The notes under the pieces were generated by a model that saw only the letters and a program-made list of their open reading frames with translations, had not been told where the DNA came from and ran no database searches. This document shows positions 54,375 to 62,761 of a DNA stretch of 64,000 nt, in pieces (within the stretch, counting starts at the first letter, position 1; each line of letters begins with the position of its first letter). The DNA is from Planctomycetota bacterium (lineage in GTDB: Bacteria; Planctomycetota; Planctomycetia; Pirellulales; Pirellulaceae), in contig JACNKX010000107.1 in the NCBI GenBank assembly GCA_014381825.1, forward strand, positions 62,001-126,000, written 5' to 3'. Position numbers and translations under genes: made by a program.

Positions 54375-55475
54375 ATGATCCAATTGCCAATGCGATTTGC
54401 CGTCGCGCTAGGGCTCTCTTGTTTGCTAGTCAGTGAAGCAAGTGCGCAACGCGCGAAGGATGCCGAGAGGATCGAAGCGCTCGTCCGTGATGGATTAGCA
54501 GCGGAATCGGCTGGTGACAATCACGCCCGACGTGTCCTCTTCGAGGCCGTCTTGGATATCGACCCGGATTCGGAGATCGCGCATTGGCATTTAGGACACG
54601 TTCGAATCGGCGACGAGTGGAAGACGATCGCAGAGTCGGAGGATTCGGCGCTTGCGGACGTGAAGCTTAATGCGTATATCAAGCGGCGTGCGGAGTACGG
54701 TGGTTCAGTCGACGGCCAAGCACGGCTCGCGGCCTGGTGTCAGCGCAACGAGCTTGCGGATCAAGCGCGAGCGCACTGGCTTCAAGTTCTGCGTATTGAT
54801 CCGAACGGCAAGCAGGGGAAGAAAGCGCTCGTCGCGCTGGACGCAACGTGGTACCGAGGAACGCTGCTGACAAAAGAACAGGCCGGATTTCAACGAGAGC
54901 TCGACGAGTTCAACGCACGAGAGTTCAAGGCGCTCACGCCGAAGATTAAGACACTGCGAGACGCCGTGTTGGATGGCGATGAAGGCGAGCGTGCTCTTGC
55001 GATTAAAGAACTCAGGAAGATCCGTGGCGATGTAGGCGTCGTAGCCATCACACGAGTTCTGCTGAAGCCAACCGACGATGCGGACCAAACGGCCGTCCTC
55101 CAGATTGTGGCAATGAAGCATTTGAGCGCCTCGGACTCTTCCGAAGCGGTGCGAATCCTGGCCTGGCACGCAGCGATGTCTGTTCACGAGTCGGTTCGCG
55201 AAGCCGCGAGGAAAGAGCTGAGTCGATTCGAAATCTATGAATACGCACCCGTCCTGCTAGCCGGCATGACGATGCCGATCGAAGTTGGCGTGAGTACACG
55301 AATCGAAGGAAGTCGAACTGCGACGACTCTGGCCGTGTCGCGTGAAGGTCCTGGCGGCAGTCTTTTCGAGAAACAACTGCAGTCGTATCAGTCCATCGGA
55401 GGATCACCGACCATCGCGATCTTGTCGGGAACGCGAAACGTTGTCGGGACACCGACTCGGTTAGTCCATATGTGA
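54375..55475 (+). CDS. Exported tetratricopeptide/HEAT-like protein, N-terminal part of a Hint protein cut by in-frame TGA
   Basis: A 366-residue protein with signal peptide MIQLPMRFAVALGLSCLLVSEASA. Residues about 28-170 contain tetratricopeptide-like helices (VLFEAVLDIDPDSEIAHWHLGHV, AHWLQVLRIDPNGKQG); 190-310 HEAT-like helices. It ends VHM before TGA at 55473-55475; in the same frame the next gene begins immediately after (GKLVRVPVPGYQD). In other planctomycetes the two parts form one protein, as I recall, so this is a probable nonsense interruption. Confidence 0.75.
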   Translation: MIQLPMRFAVALGLSCLLVSEASAQRAKDAERIEALVRDGLAAESAGDNHARRVLFEAVLDIDPDSEIAHWHLGHVRIGDEWKTIAESEDSALADVKLNAYIKRRAEYGGSVDGQARLAAWCQRNELADQARAHWLQVLRIDPNGKQGKKALVALDATWYRGTLLTKEQAGFQRELDEFNAREFKALTPKIKTLRDAVLDGDEGERALAIKELRKIRGDVGVVAITRVLLKPTDDADQTAVLQIVAMKHLSASDSSEAVRILAWHAAMSVHESVREAARKELSRFEIYEYAPVLLAGMTMPIEVGVSTRIEGSRTATTLAVSREGPGGSLFEKQLQSYQSIGGSPTIAILSGTRNVVGTPTRLVHM

Positions 55476-55484
55476 GGCAAACTC

Positions 55485-56282
55485 GTGCGTGTCCCCGTGC
55501 CGGGATACCAAGATACAGTCACCGTTTCTCGCCAGTACTTTGACGACCCCGCCTACCAGTCGCGACAGCAAGCCGCCTTTCAAGCCGCTCAACGCCGAGG
55601 CCAGGCCGCCGCCGCTAGAATCGAGCTACAGAATCAGGCTACACAGCGACAGAACGAACAGATCGCCGAAGTGCTTCGCAATGCGACACAGTCGGAACGG
55701 GAGGCAAATCCTAGAGCTTGGTGGAATTGGTGGCAGGAATACACCGACGAGCATCCGGAATTGCGGGTCCAGGCTTTGCAAAGCGGGCGTGCCGATTCGC
55801 TCTTGCATCTACCGTCCAGTTCCGTCGCCATCAAAACACCGGTCTGGACAAATACCGGAAGGCGACCGATCGAACAGATACAAGTTGGTGACTTGGTGCT
55901 CGCTCGACATTTGGAAACAGGCGAACTGGCATACAAGCCAGTGCTGCAAGTGAAGCGGTCGGTCGCGCCAGCGCGCCGATTGACCGTCAAGGATACTGAG
56001 TTCTTGTGTGCCTCCGGGCTGACTCTGTTGCGCCGCGACAAGGGCTGGTGGTTAGCTCGCGATCTGGAGACAGATTCACTTGTTCACGGCATGTTCGGGC
56101 CCGCGCCGGTCACCGATAATGTCGAGATGATCGAAGGGCCGATGCACCATCTTGTGGTCGCCGACTTCAACAACTTCTTCATCAGCGACCAAGCGGTGCT
56201 AGTACACGACGCTACGCCACCACAATCCACGACTTTGCAGTTTCGTGGTCTTGCTCCCCAAGCGAGCAACAATCAAGAGTGA
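55485..56282 (+). CDS. Hint-domain protein, C-terminal part, degenerate
   Basis: A 265-residue product (GTG start) in the same frame as the preceding gene, after a single TGA. PVWTNTGRRPIEQIQVGDLVLARHLETGELAYKPVLQ (about 123-158) is the Hint/intein-like opening; the usual first Cys is replaced by Ser/Val. HHLVVADFNNFFISDQAVLVHD matches the C-terminal end. The internal GHPFW motif of active Hint modules is not present. It looks like a degraded autoprocessing module. Upstream, a Gln/Ala-rich coiled region precedes it. Confidence 0.7.
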   Translation: MRVPVPGYQDTVTVSRQYFDDPAYQSRQQAAFQAAQRRGQAAAARIELQNQATQRQNEQIAEVLRNATQSEREANPRAWWNWWQEYTDEHPELRVQALQSGRADSLLHLPSSSVAIKTPVWTNTGRRPIEQIQVGDLVLARHLETGELAYKPVLQVKRSVAPARRLTVKDTEFLCASGLTLLRRDKGWWLARDLETDSLVHGMFGPAPVTDNVEMIEGPMHHLVVADFNNFFISDQAVLVHDATPPQSTTLQFRGLAPQASNNQE

Positions 56283-56346
56283 CGTTGTTGCGATGTGATA
56301 GCTGGAATCGCCAGCTTTCGGCTTCCTCGAAGAACATCTGAACAAC

Positions 56347-57753
56347 CTACGCGATCAACTGAGGAATTGGTTGATTGCTAGTGAGCGTCCGCGCGATCTC
56401 GTTCGGAATTCTTGGTTCCAATCGCAGCTGTCCGATGTCGAAGACCGTGTGCATGATCGTGCCGAGCAAATTTTGAACGGTAACGGGCTCGGAAATAGGA
56501 CGGCCCGCGGTTCGATCAGAAGCACCGACGACCTGGCCCATCGGCAAACCGCCGCCCGCAAAGGCCAGCGTACACAGATTGCCCCAGTGATCGCGGCCGC
56601 CCTTCTTATTGATGCGCGGCGTACGTCCAAACTCGCCAGTGACAACTAGCAACACCTTGTCGGTAAGTCCACGTGCTTCGAGATCTTCGATAAACGCGCT
56701 GACTGCTTTGTCGACGGATGGTCCGAGCAACGGCATTCCGTCGTCCACACCGAACGCATTGCCGTGCATGTCCCACCCAGCGCTTGTCACTGTGATGAAG
56801 CCACAACCCGCCTCGACCAATCGACGTGCCATCAGCATTTGTTTGCCAAGTGCTATCGGGGATTGACCGGGAACATTCGCTTTCTTTTTCATTAGCCACG
56901 CTGGAATCTCGAACATCGACGTGTCGTAACGCTCAACGAGGCGTGCATCTTCTTTCGACAGATCGAAGGCGTCACTCACACCACCGACGATCACATCGAA
57001 TGCTTGCTGTTGGAACCGATCGGCTCCGTTCAGAGTGCCGGCTGCATCGACGTTACGCTTGATCGCGTCGAGTTGCGTTAACAGTGCCTTTCGATCGTCG
57101 AGTCGATCGCCCGCCAGTTGTAGCTTCATGTTGTTGATCAAGTTGCCGCCGCTGCTTGGATCAAACGCTTTGTATGCCGCTGGCAAGGAGCCGATGTTGG
57201 TCACGCGATCAACCGGGCCGCCCAGACCGTTGTACAAATCGCCGACAGCCGGCGGAGTGATTACTACATTGTTTGGAATTCCCGTCGAGGAATTACTCCC
57301 GCCAGCAACTCGCGAATAGATCGTTCCCATCGTGGCTTTGGTTGGATTCCCACCGGCAGCAACCAGATCCGAAGCCGTCTTATGACTGCCAACTCCGTGT
57401 TGAAACGAGCGGACGATGGCCAACTTGTCGGCCAACGATGCGAGTTGCGGAAGGTGGCTGCCGAAGGTCACACCAGGCAACTTCGTCTTCACTTCGCCGA
57501 ACATCGCGTGATATTCAGACGGCGCGGTCATCTTGGGGTCAAACGTTTCGATCTGCGTCGGCCCGCCCTGCAAGAACAGCAAGACGACGGCCTTGTCCTT
57601 GACGAAGCTGCTTCCCTGCGCAGCGTTCGATCGGGCCGCCATGAGCCCTGGCAAACTTAGCCCCCCAACCCCTAACGCACCAATTTGCAGAAACTCACGG
57701 CGCGTAGCGCCTTGGCAGTTTCGGTTGTATCCTTTCCCAACGATCGACAACAT
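56347..57753 (-). CDS. DUF1501 domain protein, twin-arginine type signal
   Basis: A 468-residue protein with GATRREFLQIGALGVGGLSLPGLMAA, a twin-arginine-like signal. DUF1501 motifs: LLFLQGGPTQIETFDPKM, GEFGRTPRINKKGGRDHWGN. The ATG at 57753 has GGAGG at 8 bases. Upstream lie two exact 14-base direct repeats. No DUF1549/DUF1553 partner is adjacent. Confidence 0.87.
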   Translation of the reverse strand: MLSIVGKGYNRNCQGATRREFLQIGALGVGGLSLPGLMAARSNAAQGSSFVKDKAVVLLFLQGGPTQIETFDPKMTAPSEYHAMFGEVKTKLPGVTFGSHLPQLASLADKLAIVRSFQHGVGSHKTASDLVAAGGNPTKATMGTIYSRVAGGSNSSTGIPNNVVITPPAVGDLYNGLGGPVDRVTNIGSLPAAYKAFDPSSGGNLINNMKLQLAGDRLDDRKALLTQLDAIKRNVDAAGTLNGADRFQQQAFDVIVGGVSDAFDLSKEDARLVERYDTSMFEIPAWLMKKKANVPGQSPIALGKQMLMARRLVEAGCGFITVTSAGWDMHGNAFGVDDGMPLLGPSVDKAVSAFIEDLEARGLTDKVLLVVTGEFGRTPRINKKGGRDHWGNLCTLAFAGGGLPMGQVVGASDRTAGRPISEPVTVQNLLGTIMHTVFDIGQLRLEPRIPNEIARTLTSNQPIPQLIA

Positions 57754-58166
57754 CGCTATCGCCTCCACTTCGCTTGTACAAATTCGCTTGTACAAAAGTT
57801 CTATCGTATCAAAGCGTACGATCGTACTCAATGTTTAAGCCCTTCTGGTAGTGGTTAAGAAAACCGTTCCTTGCAACAATACACGGCGGGGAGCAAAGAA
57901 TTCGTGAGGGCATAATCTGGTTGCATCTCGCGACTTTGCACCGGTACAATGTCCACGAGAGGTGCGGTCGGGAGCTGCGAGAGGCAGAAGATACTAGTTG
58001 AGTTCTCGTTCATTTAATGGGGAGAGTTGTGAAACCACAGGCTGCAGTTGCGCAGGAAAGAGATTGTCCTGGGGCCGCCGACACGCCATCGCGACCGTTT
58101 GGCGCACAGGACCTCTCAACAATCACTTATGCTAAATTGAGGGACGGCTTCATCGCGTTCGGAAAC
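57754..58166. other. Divergent intergenic region
   Basis: About 410 bases between the DUF1501 gene (minus) and the lipoprotein gene (plus). Contains the 14-base repeats and the palindrome near 57816. The frame is open from 58017 into the lipoprotein, but its first 50 residues do not look coding. No other gene is seen. Confidence 0.45.
57769..57796. promoter_or_regulatory. Two 14-base direct repeats in the 5' region of the DUF1501 gene
   Basis: TTCGCTTGTACAAA occurs twice in tandem (57769-57782 and 57783-57796), each with a TTGTACAA palindrome. A perfect palindrome GTACGATCGTAC lies at 57816-57827. These could be operator sites for a repressor; this is inference from position. Confidence 0.5.
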
Positions 58167-58577
58167 ATGCAGAAGAATTCTGCGCGGGATGAGTTGCCGA
58201 GTTTCTCGTCTCCAACTTGGTCTGTGATAGTTCTAATTATTCTACTTGTGGCAATACTTCCAGGATGCTTTTCGGATCGCGAAGGGATGCATCGAGACAG
58301 AATTAGGCGAGCTTTCGATGACATAGAAGCGGAGATTTCCGCTGGAGATCAAGCGTTCGTTGACCGCCGCTACGATCGTGCAGCCCGGGTCTACGCTTTC
58401 GCGATTGAGAGGCTGTTTCATCTTACGGAGTTTGAGTTGGAATCAGCGTCGACTGAGCCGGCAATCGTACAGCAGTGCCAGAACCTGGAAGAGTCCGTAA
58501 CAATGAAGCTGCAACTGGCGGAGATCTCCTCGCAGGTAGTCGTTATTAGGTCTGCCATCGCTGACGTGCCACCTTGA
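58167..58577 (+). CDS. Small lipoprotein with tetratricopeptide-like helix
   Basis: A 136-residue protein (MQKNSARDELPSFSSPTWSV..., ATG at 58167) with lipobox ILPGC at about residue 33. The mature part contains one or two alpha-helical hairpins (DIEAEISAGDQAFVDRRYDRAARVYAFAIERLFHL). The family is unknown. The frame is open from 58017, but the upstream part is unconvincing. It is in tandem with the zinc/coiled-coil membrane protein. Confidence 0.55.
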   Translation: MQKNSARDELPSFSSPTWSVIVLIILLVAILPGCFSDREGMHRDRIRRAFDDIEAEISAGDQAFVDRRYDRAARVYAFAIERLFHLTEFELESASTEPAIVQQCQNLEESVTMKLQLAEISSQVVVIRSAIADVPP

Positions 58578-58625
58578 AGCGCTGCCGACAATCGTAGCAT
58601 CTATGAAATGTGAAAAGGACGCTCA

Positions 58626-59243
58626 ATGAGTCAATGCAAGGTAATCGCAACGAGCACGAACGAACGTTGTAGGAACGACGCTATAGAGGGTACGGAGTGT
58701 TGCTACTTTCACCGCCCCGGTGGGCATCCCTCCGCCGAGGTGTCACACACTTCTCCCGGCCTTTCAGAAGACGAGCAGAAAAGGTTTCTCGCTGCATTCG
58801 GTTTCGTTGAGCAAGAGATCTACGAGCGAACTCTCAAGAGAGTGAGGAACCACTACCTTTTGGTTACCGGCATCGTACTCGCCGTCTGGGCGAGCGCAGG
58901 CACAATACTCGCCGTTGGTGTGCGCGATAAGGCAGTTGAATCCGTCACTAAAGAGTTGTCGTCCGACATCGAATTGCGGAAGCAAGTTGCAGACGGCGCG
59001 CAGTCGCGCATTGATAATGCAACGGAGCTGCTCGACAGGTCAAGGGAACTCACGGACGCAATCGAAAAGGAGGCAGCGAGGCACATTGCAACTCTTTCGC
59101 CCTCAGTGAGGGAGATATCATTTATGCTTGACCAGCTCATGGAGGAAATCGGGCACACGAGGACGGAAGCAGCGAGGCGACGTGAAATCGATGATGAGTC
59201 AAGTGAGACTTCGGAGGCCGACGAGTTGCCCGATCTGCCTTGA
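58626..59243 (+). CDS. Membrane protein with N-terminal Cys/His motif and coiled coil
   Basis: A 205-residue protein. Its start CKVIATSTNERCRNDAIEGTECCYFH (Cys4, Cys15, Cys25/26, His29) looks like a small metal-binding module as in short zinc fingers of the C-x10-C-x9-C-x3-H type. A transmembrane segment lies at about 78-100 (YLLVTGIVLAVWASAGTILAVGV) and a coiled coil at about 105-190. The C-terminus is acidic. It follows the lipoprotein by 48 bases. Function unknown. Confidence 0.6.
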   Translation: MSQCKVIATSTNERCRNDAIEGTECCYFHRPGGHPSAEVSHTSPGLSEDEQKRFLAAFGFVEQEIYERTLKRVRNHYLLVTGIVLAVWASAGTILAVGVRDKAVESVTKELSSDIELRKQVADGAQSRIDNATELLDRSRELTDAIEKEAARHIATLSPSVREISFMLDQLMEEIGHTRTEAARRREIDDESSETSEADELPDLP

Positions 59244-59280
59244 CCCGTTGCCGATCGTGCGTTGTCAATCCAACCACCAA

Positions 59281-59550
59281 TCAAGAGTCTAAGCACTGCC
59301 ATCGTTCGCGTCGCATCTCGCTCACCGACAGACCTTCGCTGTTCGCCTTCTTCAGCGACGCCGCTGCGTCATCCCATTCAAGAGCTGCATGAAAATGGGA
59401 CCACCAGCGTCTTGAGTTCTTCATCTTGCTGGGACGAAATCTCGCCCAGACGGCAGACAGTTGTTCGACATGCGCGGCAGTGATCCAACCGATTTCGCGC
59501 ACAAAATCCTCGCCGCTGCCTTTGTGCTTGTTCTTCCAACGCGCGATCAA
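59281..59550 (-). CDS. Hypothetical protein, probable fragment
   Basis: An 89-residue frame (TTG start) with IARWKNKHKGSGEDFVREIGWITAAHVEQLSAVWARFRPSKMK. The sequence reads as real protein, with aromatic and charged helices, but no family is recognised. The in-frame sequence upstream is open only for about 15 residues, so the N-terminus may be lost. Low confidence. Confidence 0.4.
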   Translation of the reverse strand: MIARWKNKHKGSGEDFVREIGWITAAHVEQLSAVWARFRPSKMKNSRRWWSHFHAALEWDDAAASLKKANSEGLSVSEMRRERWQCLDS

Positions 59551-59682
59551 CTCGCCCTTGAGCCAGTTAGATCGTGCCAGTCTGAGATTAGCGTCTCAGT
59601 CCTTGTCCTTGTTTTCGCCATTGGATGCCTCGAATAGTCTTCGCCCAAGCTCGTGCAGGTAGTCTCTGTTCTCAACCTGCTC

Positions 59683-60024
59683 TCACTTGCGAATGGGGAT
59701 TGCTTCAATGCCTAGCTTGGCTCCAACGACAGAACCGGTGATCGTGGCAATAGAATCTGAGTCGCCGTCTGTGTTTGCTGCCATCAGGACTGCTGCTTCG
59801 AAATCGTCGGGGCTCTTGAGGCAACTATACATCGCACTCGGGACAGCTTGTTCTGCGATCCACCCTTCTCCGATACCATCTGCGGAAAGTGCTACCTCGG
59901 AGTGAGCGCCGGTGTACGCTGCCTTCTCCCAGGAGTCCAGGAAGTCTTGATCTTGCGACCTTTCTCGGATCTCCGAGTGCATCTGCCAAGGCGCCATGCC
60001 TTGAAGTGCAATGTAGACCATCAT
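59683..60024 (-). CDS. ADP-ribosylglycohydrolase family, C-terminal fragment
   Basis: 113 residues matching the C-terminal third of ADP-ribosylglycohydrolases: GEGWIAEQAVPSAMYSCLKSPDDFEAAVLMAANTDGDSDSIATITGSVVGAKLGIEAIP. The NTDGDSDS stretch holds one group of metal-binding aspartates. The N-terminal metal site and most of the fold are missing, so it is unlikely to be active. It may be a pseudogene fragment or a misassembled gene end. Confidence 0.7.
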   Translation of the reverse strand: MMVYIALQGMAPWQMHSEIRERSQDQDFLDSWEKAAYTGAHSEVALSADGIGEGWIAEQAVPSAMYSCLKSPDDFEAAVLMAANTDGDSDSIATITGSVVGAKLGIEAIPIRK

Positions 60025-60141
60025 GGCCCTTCAAGCTCATCGTCGCTGGGAGGGTCGCAGCTTGAGCATCGGCCTGAATGGGCGGAAGCTGTGTGATTTG
60101 TTATGTTCGTGGCTTCTGATTTCCGATTCGGAGCCGACGTC

Positions 60142-61587
60142 ATGCATCCAGCTTTGATTCTTGCGATTGCGGTCTCTATCGTTTTGGGCGGCATTCTGAT
60201 TTTTCGGCTGCACGCTTTTGTGGCGTTGTTGCTCGCTGCCATGACCGTTGCGCTGCTGACTCCGCAAACCGAGTTACGCAAGTATGCCGACGAACAAGTT
60301 GCGAAAGGGGATTGGACCGAGCAAGCCGCTGGTAAGTTCGTAACGTCCCCTGCGCCGACTCGTGTTGCACAAGGGTTCGGAAAGACTTGCGCAAGTATCG
60401 GAATCTTGATCGCGATGGCGTCGATCATCGGAAAGTGCCTGCTCGACAGCGGGGCAGCGGATAAGATTGTGCGTTCGACGTTGCGGCTTGTGGGAGAACC
60501 TCGTGCGCCGGTCGCTTTCATCGGCAGTGGGTTCTTGCTCGGCATCCCGGTCTTCTTCGATACCGTGTTTTATTTGATGATGCCGTTGGGCAAGGCGATG
60601 CGATTGCGGACTGGTGGCAACTACTTGCTGTACATCCTGGCGATCGTTGCGGGCGGATCGATGGCTCACTCGCTTGTTCCTCCCACACCAGGTCCGCTGT
60701 ATGTTGCCGAGCAGCTTGGCGTCGACTTAGCCGTCATGATTCTCGGCGGTTGTGCGATCGGCTCGTTCTCAAGCACTTGTGGCTATTTGTTTGCACGCTG
60801 GCTGAACCGTCGCATGGAGATTCCGCTCAGAGAATCCGCCGATGTATCGCTCGCGGATCTCGAAGAGCTGTCCAAACGAGACGAAAGCAATCTGCCGCCC
60901 GTGTGGCTCGCACTTCTGCCCATCCTGTTGCCCGTTGTGCTGATCACTGCAAGAACGGCGCTGGATGCGTTTATCAAGTCAGGTGGCGCCGATTGGGCGA
61001 TCGCAGCACAACCGTTTGTGAATACGGTTGGCGACAAGAACTTCGCTTTGATTCTTGCCGCCGGAATCGCCCTCGGGATGGTGGCTTGGCAATTACGCAG
61101 CGACGCCAAGCAGCTAGCGGCGTCAGTGCAAACCGCATTGGCAAGCGGTGGCGTGATCATCCTGATCACCGCCGGTGGCGGCGCCTTTGGCGCGACCGTT
61201 CGACAGTGCGGTATCGCCGACGAGATCGCAAAGCTCACGTCCGGCATCAGTCCGATCATGATCCTTCCGGTGGCATTCATCGTGACCACGCTCATCCGAA
61301 CGGCGCAAGGATCAGCCACCGTCGCGATGATGACGGCGGTCAGTGTACTGGCGAGCTTCGCCGAGCCAGGCGTACTGTCGTTTCATCCCGTGTATCTGGC
61401 ACTGGCCATCGGTTGCGGATCGAAGCCCATCGCATGGATGGCGGACAGCGGCTTCTGGGTGATCTGTAAGATGAGCGGCATGACCGAAGCGGAAGGGCTC
61501 AAGACGGTCACGCCGTTGAGCATCGTAATGGGAATCTCCGGACTCTTCGCGACGATGGTCGCGGCCACGGTGTTACCGCTGAACTAG
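60142..61587 (+). CDS. GntP family permease (gluconate/organic acid symporter)
   Basis: A 481-residue protein with about 12-14 helices. GFLLGIPVFFDTVFYLMMPL and ...NYLLYILAIVAGGSMAHSLVPPTPGP are GntP family signatures, as is the late CGSKPIAWMADSGFWVI. It probably transports gluconate or a similar sugar acid with protons. The ATG at 60142 (MHPALILAIAVSIVLGGIL) is chosen; an upstream ATG at 60103 is in frame. No sugar-acid kinase is adjacent. Confidence 0.92.
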   Translation: MHPALILAIAVSIVLGGILIFRLHAFVALLLAAMTVALLTPQTELRKYADEQVAKGDWTEQAAGKFVTSPAPTRVAQGFGKTCASIGILIAMASIIGKCLLDSGAADKIVRSTLRLVGEPRAPVAFIGSGFLLGIPVFFDTVFYLMMPLGKAMRLRTGGNYLLYILAIVAGGSMAHSLVPPTPGPLYVAEQLGVDLAVMILGGCAIGSFSSTCGYLFARWLNRRMEIPLRESADVSLADLEELSKRDESNLPPVWLALLPILLPVVLITARTALDAFIKSGGADWAIAAQPFVNTVGDKNFALILAAGIALGMVAWQLRSDAKQLAASVQTALASGGVIILITAGGGAFGATVRQCGIADEIAKLTSGISPIMILPVAFIVTTLIRTAQGSATVAMMTAVSVLASFAEPGVLSFHPVYLALAIGCGSKPIAWMADSGFWVICKMSGMTEAEGLKTVTPLSIVMGISGLFATMVAATVLPLN

Positions 61588-61772
61588 AACGTTCGAGAAC
61601 GGTGAGAAACGGTTTGACATATACGACGCCGTTCCCGGCGGAACGTTTCAACGTCGAACAAAGGAACATTCTATCGACGCTGTGGCAGTTTGAAACACAC
61701 CCAAGGCGTGGCCGTTAGGGCCTTTGCGTACGATGGCTAGTTAGCTGATGCTGAATCAACTTGCCCCACCGA

Positions 61773-62162
61773 CTATGTCAATCGTGTTTCACAACGAGGA
61801 CACACGCGTGCTCTTGCGGAGTTTTCCCGACCACAGTGTGGGCAGGGTGCCGTCGTACTTAGATCTTCTGTTGCGTCGTAGGCGACCTGTTGATTCTCGT
61901 AGGGATCTAGCAACGACTCAGCTGCCTGGACCACAAGATCGCTTCGTAATATATCCTCGTGAAATTCGCGACGGCACCCTTCGCATTCGATGTTCGGAGT
62001 TGGGTCTTCAGCTCCGTCTCGAAAGATCGGGATGTACCACAAAGTCACATAACGGCTGACGCACTTCCGCCGATAGGGCCGCATCGCCTTGCAGTGGGGA
62101 CAGTCGAACGCACTCTCGCGCCGCAAGCGACGCCGACGAGTAGTTGTGCCAATCTTGAGCAT
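61773..62162 (-). CDS. Protein with two zinc-ribbon motifs
   Basis: A 129-residue protein. N-terminal part FDCPHCKAMRPYRRKCVSRYVTLWYIPIFRDG with CEGCRREF forms one four-Cys ribbon resembling the zinc-ribbon 15 group (small proteins of unknown function). C-terminal CPHCGRENSARARVCPRC forms a second. Both are intact. The start is the ATG preceding KIGTTTRRRR. Function unknown. Confidence 0.7.
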   Translation of the reverse strand: MLKIGTTTRRRRLRRESAFDCPHCKAMRPYRRKCVSRYVTLWYIPIFRDGAEDPTPNIECEGCRREFHEDILRSDLVVQAAESLLDPYENQQVAYDATEDLSTTAPCPHCGRENSARARVCPRCETRLT

Positions 62163-62761
62163 GATGGGGCGTTAGCTAACAAAAACTACCAACGGCTACC
62201 TGTCGCAATGAACGGTTAAGCTGGCGAAGCCTGATTGCGACATTGGCCGGTGGGGTGATTATGCCCAAGACATTGGCGGGTGGCAACGATTTCACGAATT
62301 CACGTCGGCAAGCTCCAAGCCCAGGATCTGACTTGCAAGCCGGATCTCGACTTCGAGGTTTGACGTTCGATGTTCACATTTCGCCGCCTCGACTGACAAC
62401 TAAAACAGCGCATACGTCAACAGGTTTGTGCGGTGTTTCTCGTTTTAGGATCACCATATACGGGAGCCGCATCTCTGCCTATAGCCGCGAGAGACGGGAG
62501 TGTCCCGCTCGCGTTCGCTAGATTGACTGCAGCAAGTGTCCTACTTTGGTCCCGATCACGGGCTTACATCGATTCTTTTTCCAGTGCGCGCAGTCTTTGA
62601 ATCTCGTTAGACTTTGGTGCACGATCCGGTGGGAGCCCTCTGCCGCGCGACCTCCATACGTTCAGACACCTACACCGCCCGGGCGGCTTCTTGGCCCACC
62701 ATCGATCATTTTCCAGAGTATGGTTCCAAGTGTATCATGTGGTTCACCAACAAGGCGCAAC
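62163..62761. other. Intergenic region ahead of the TIR gene
   Basis: 599 bases with no recognisable gene. A short hairpin, CGGGAGTGTCCCG, lies near 62496-62508 with outer GCGAG/CTCGC pairs. It should contain the promoter of the TIR gene and that of the zinc-ribbon gene. Confidence 0.4.

Noticed and set aside
62243-62521. Short plus-strand frame before the TIR gene
   Set aside because: No domain, no ribosome binding site, and composition unlike the neighbouring genes.
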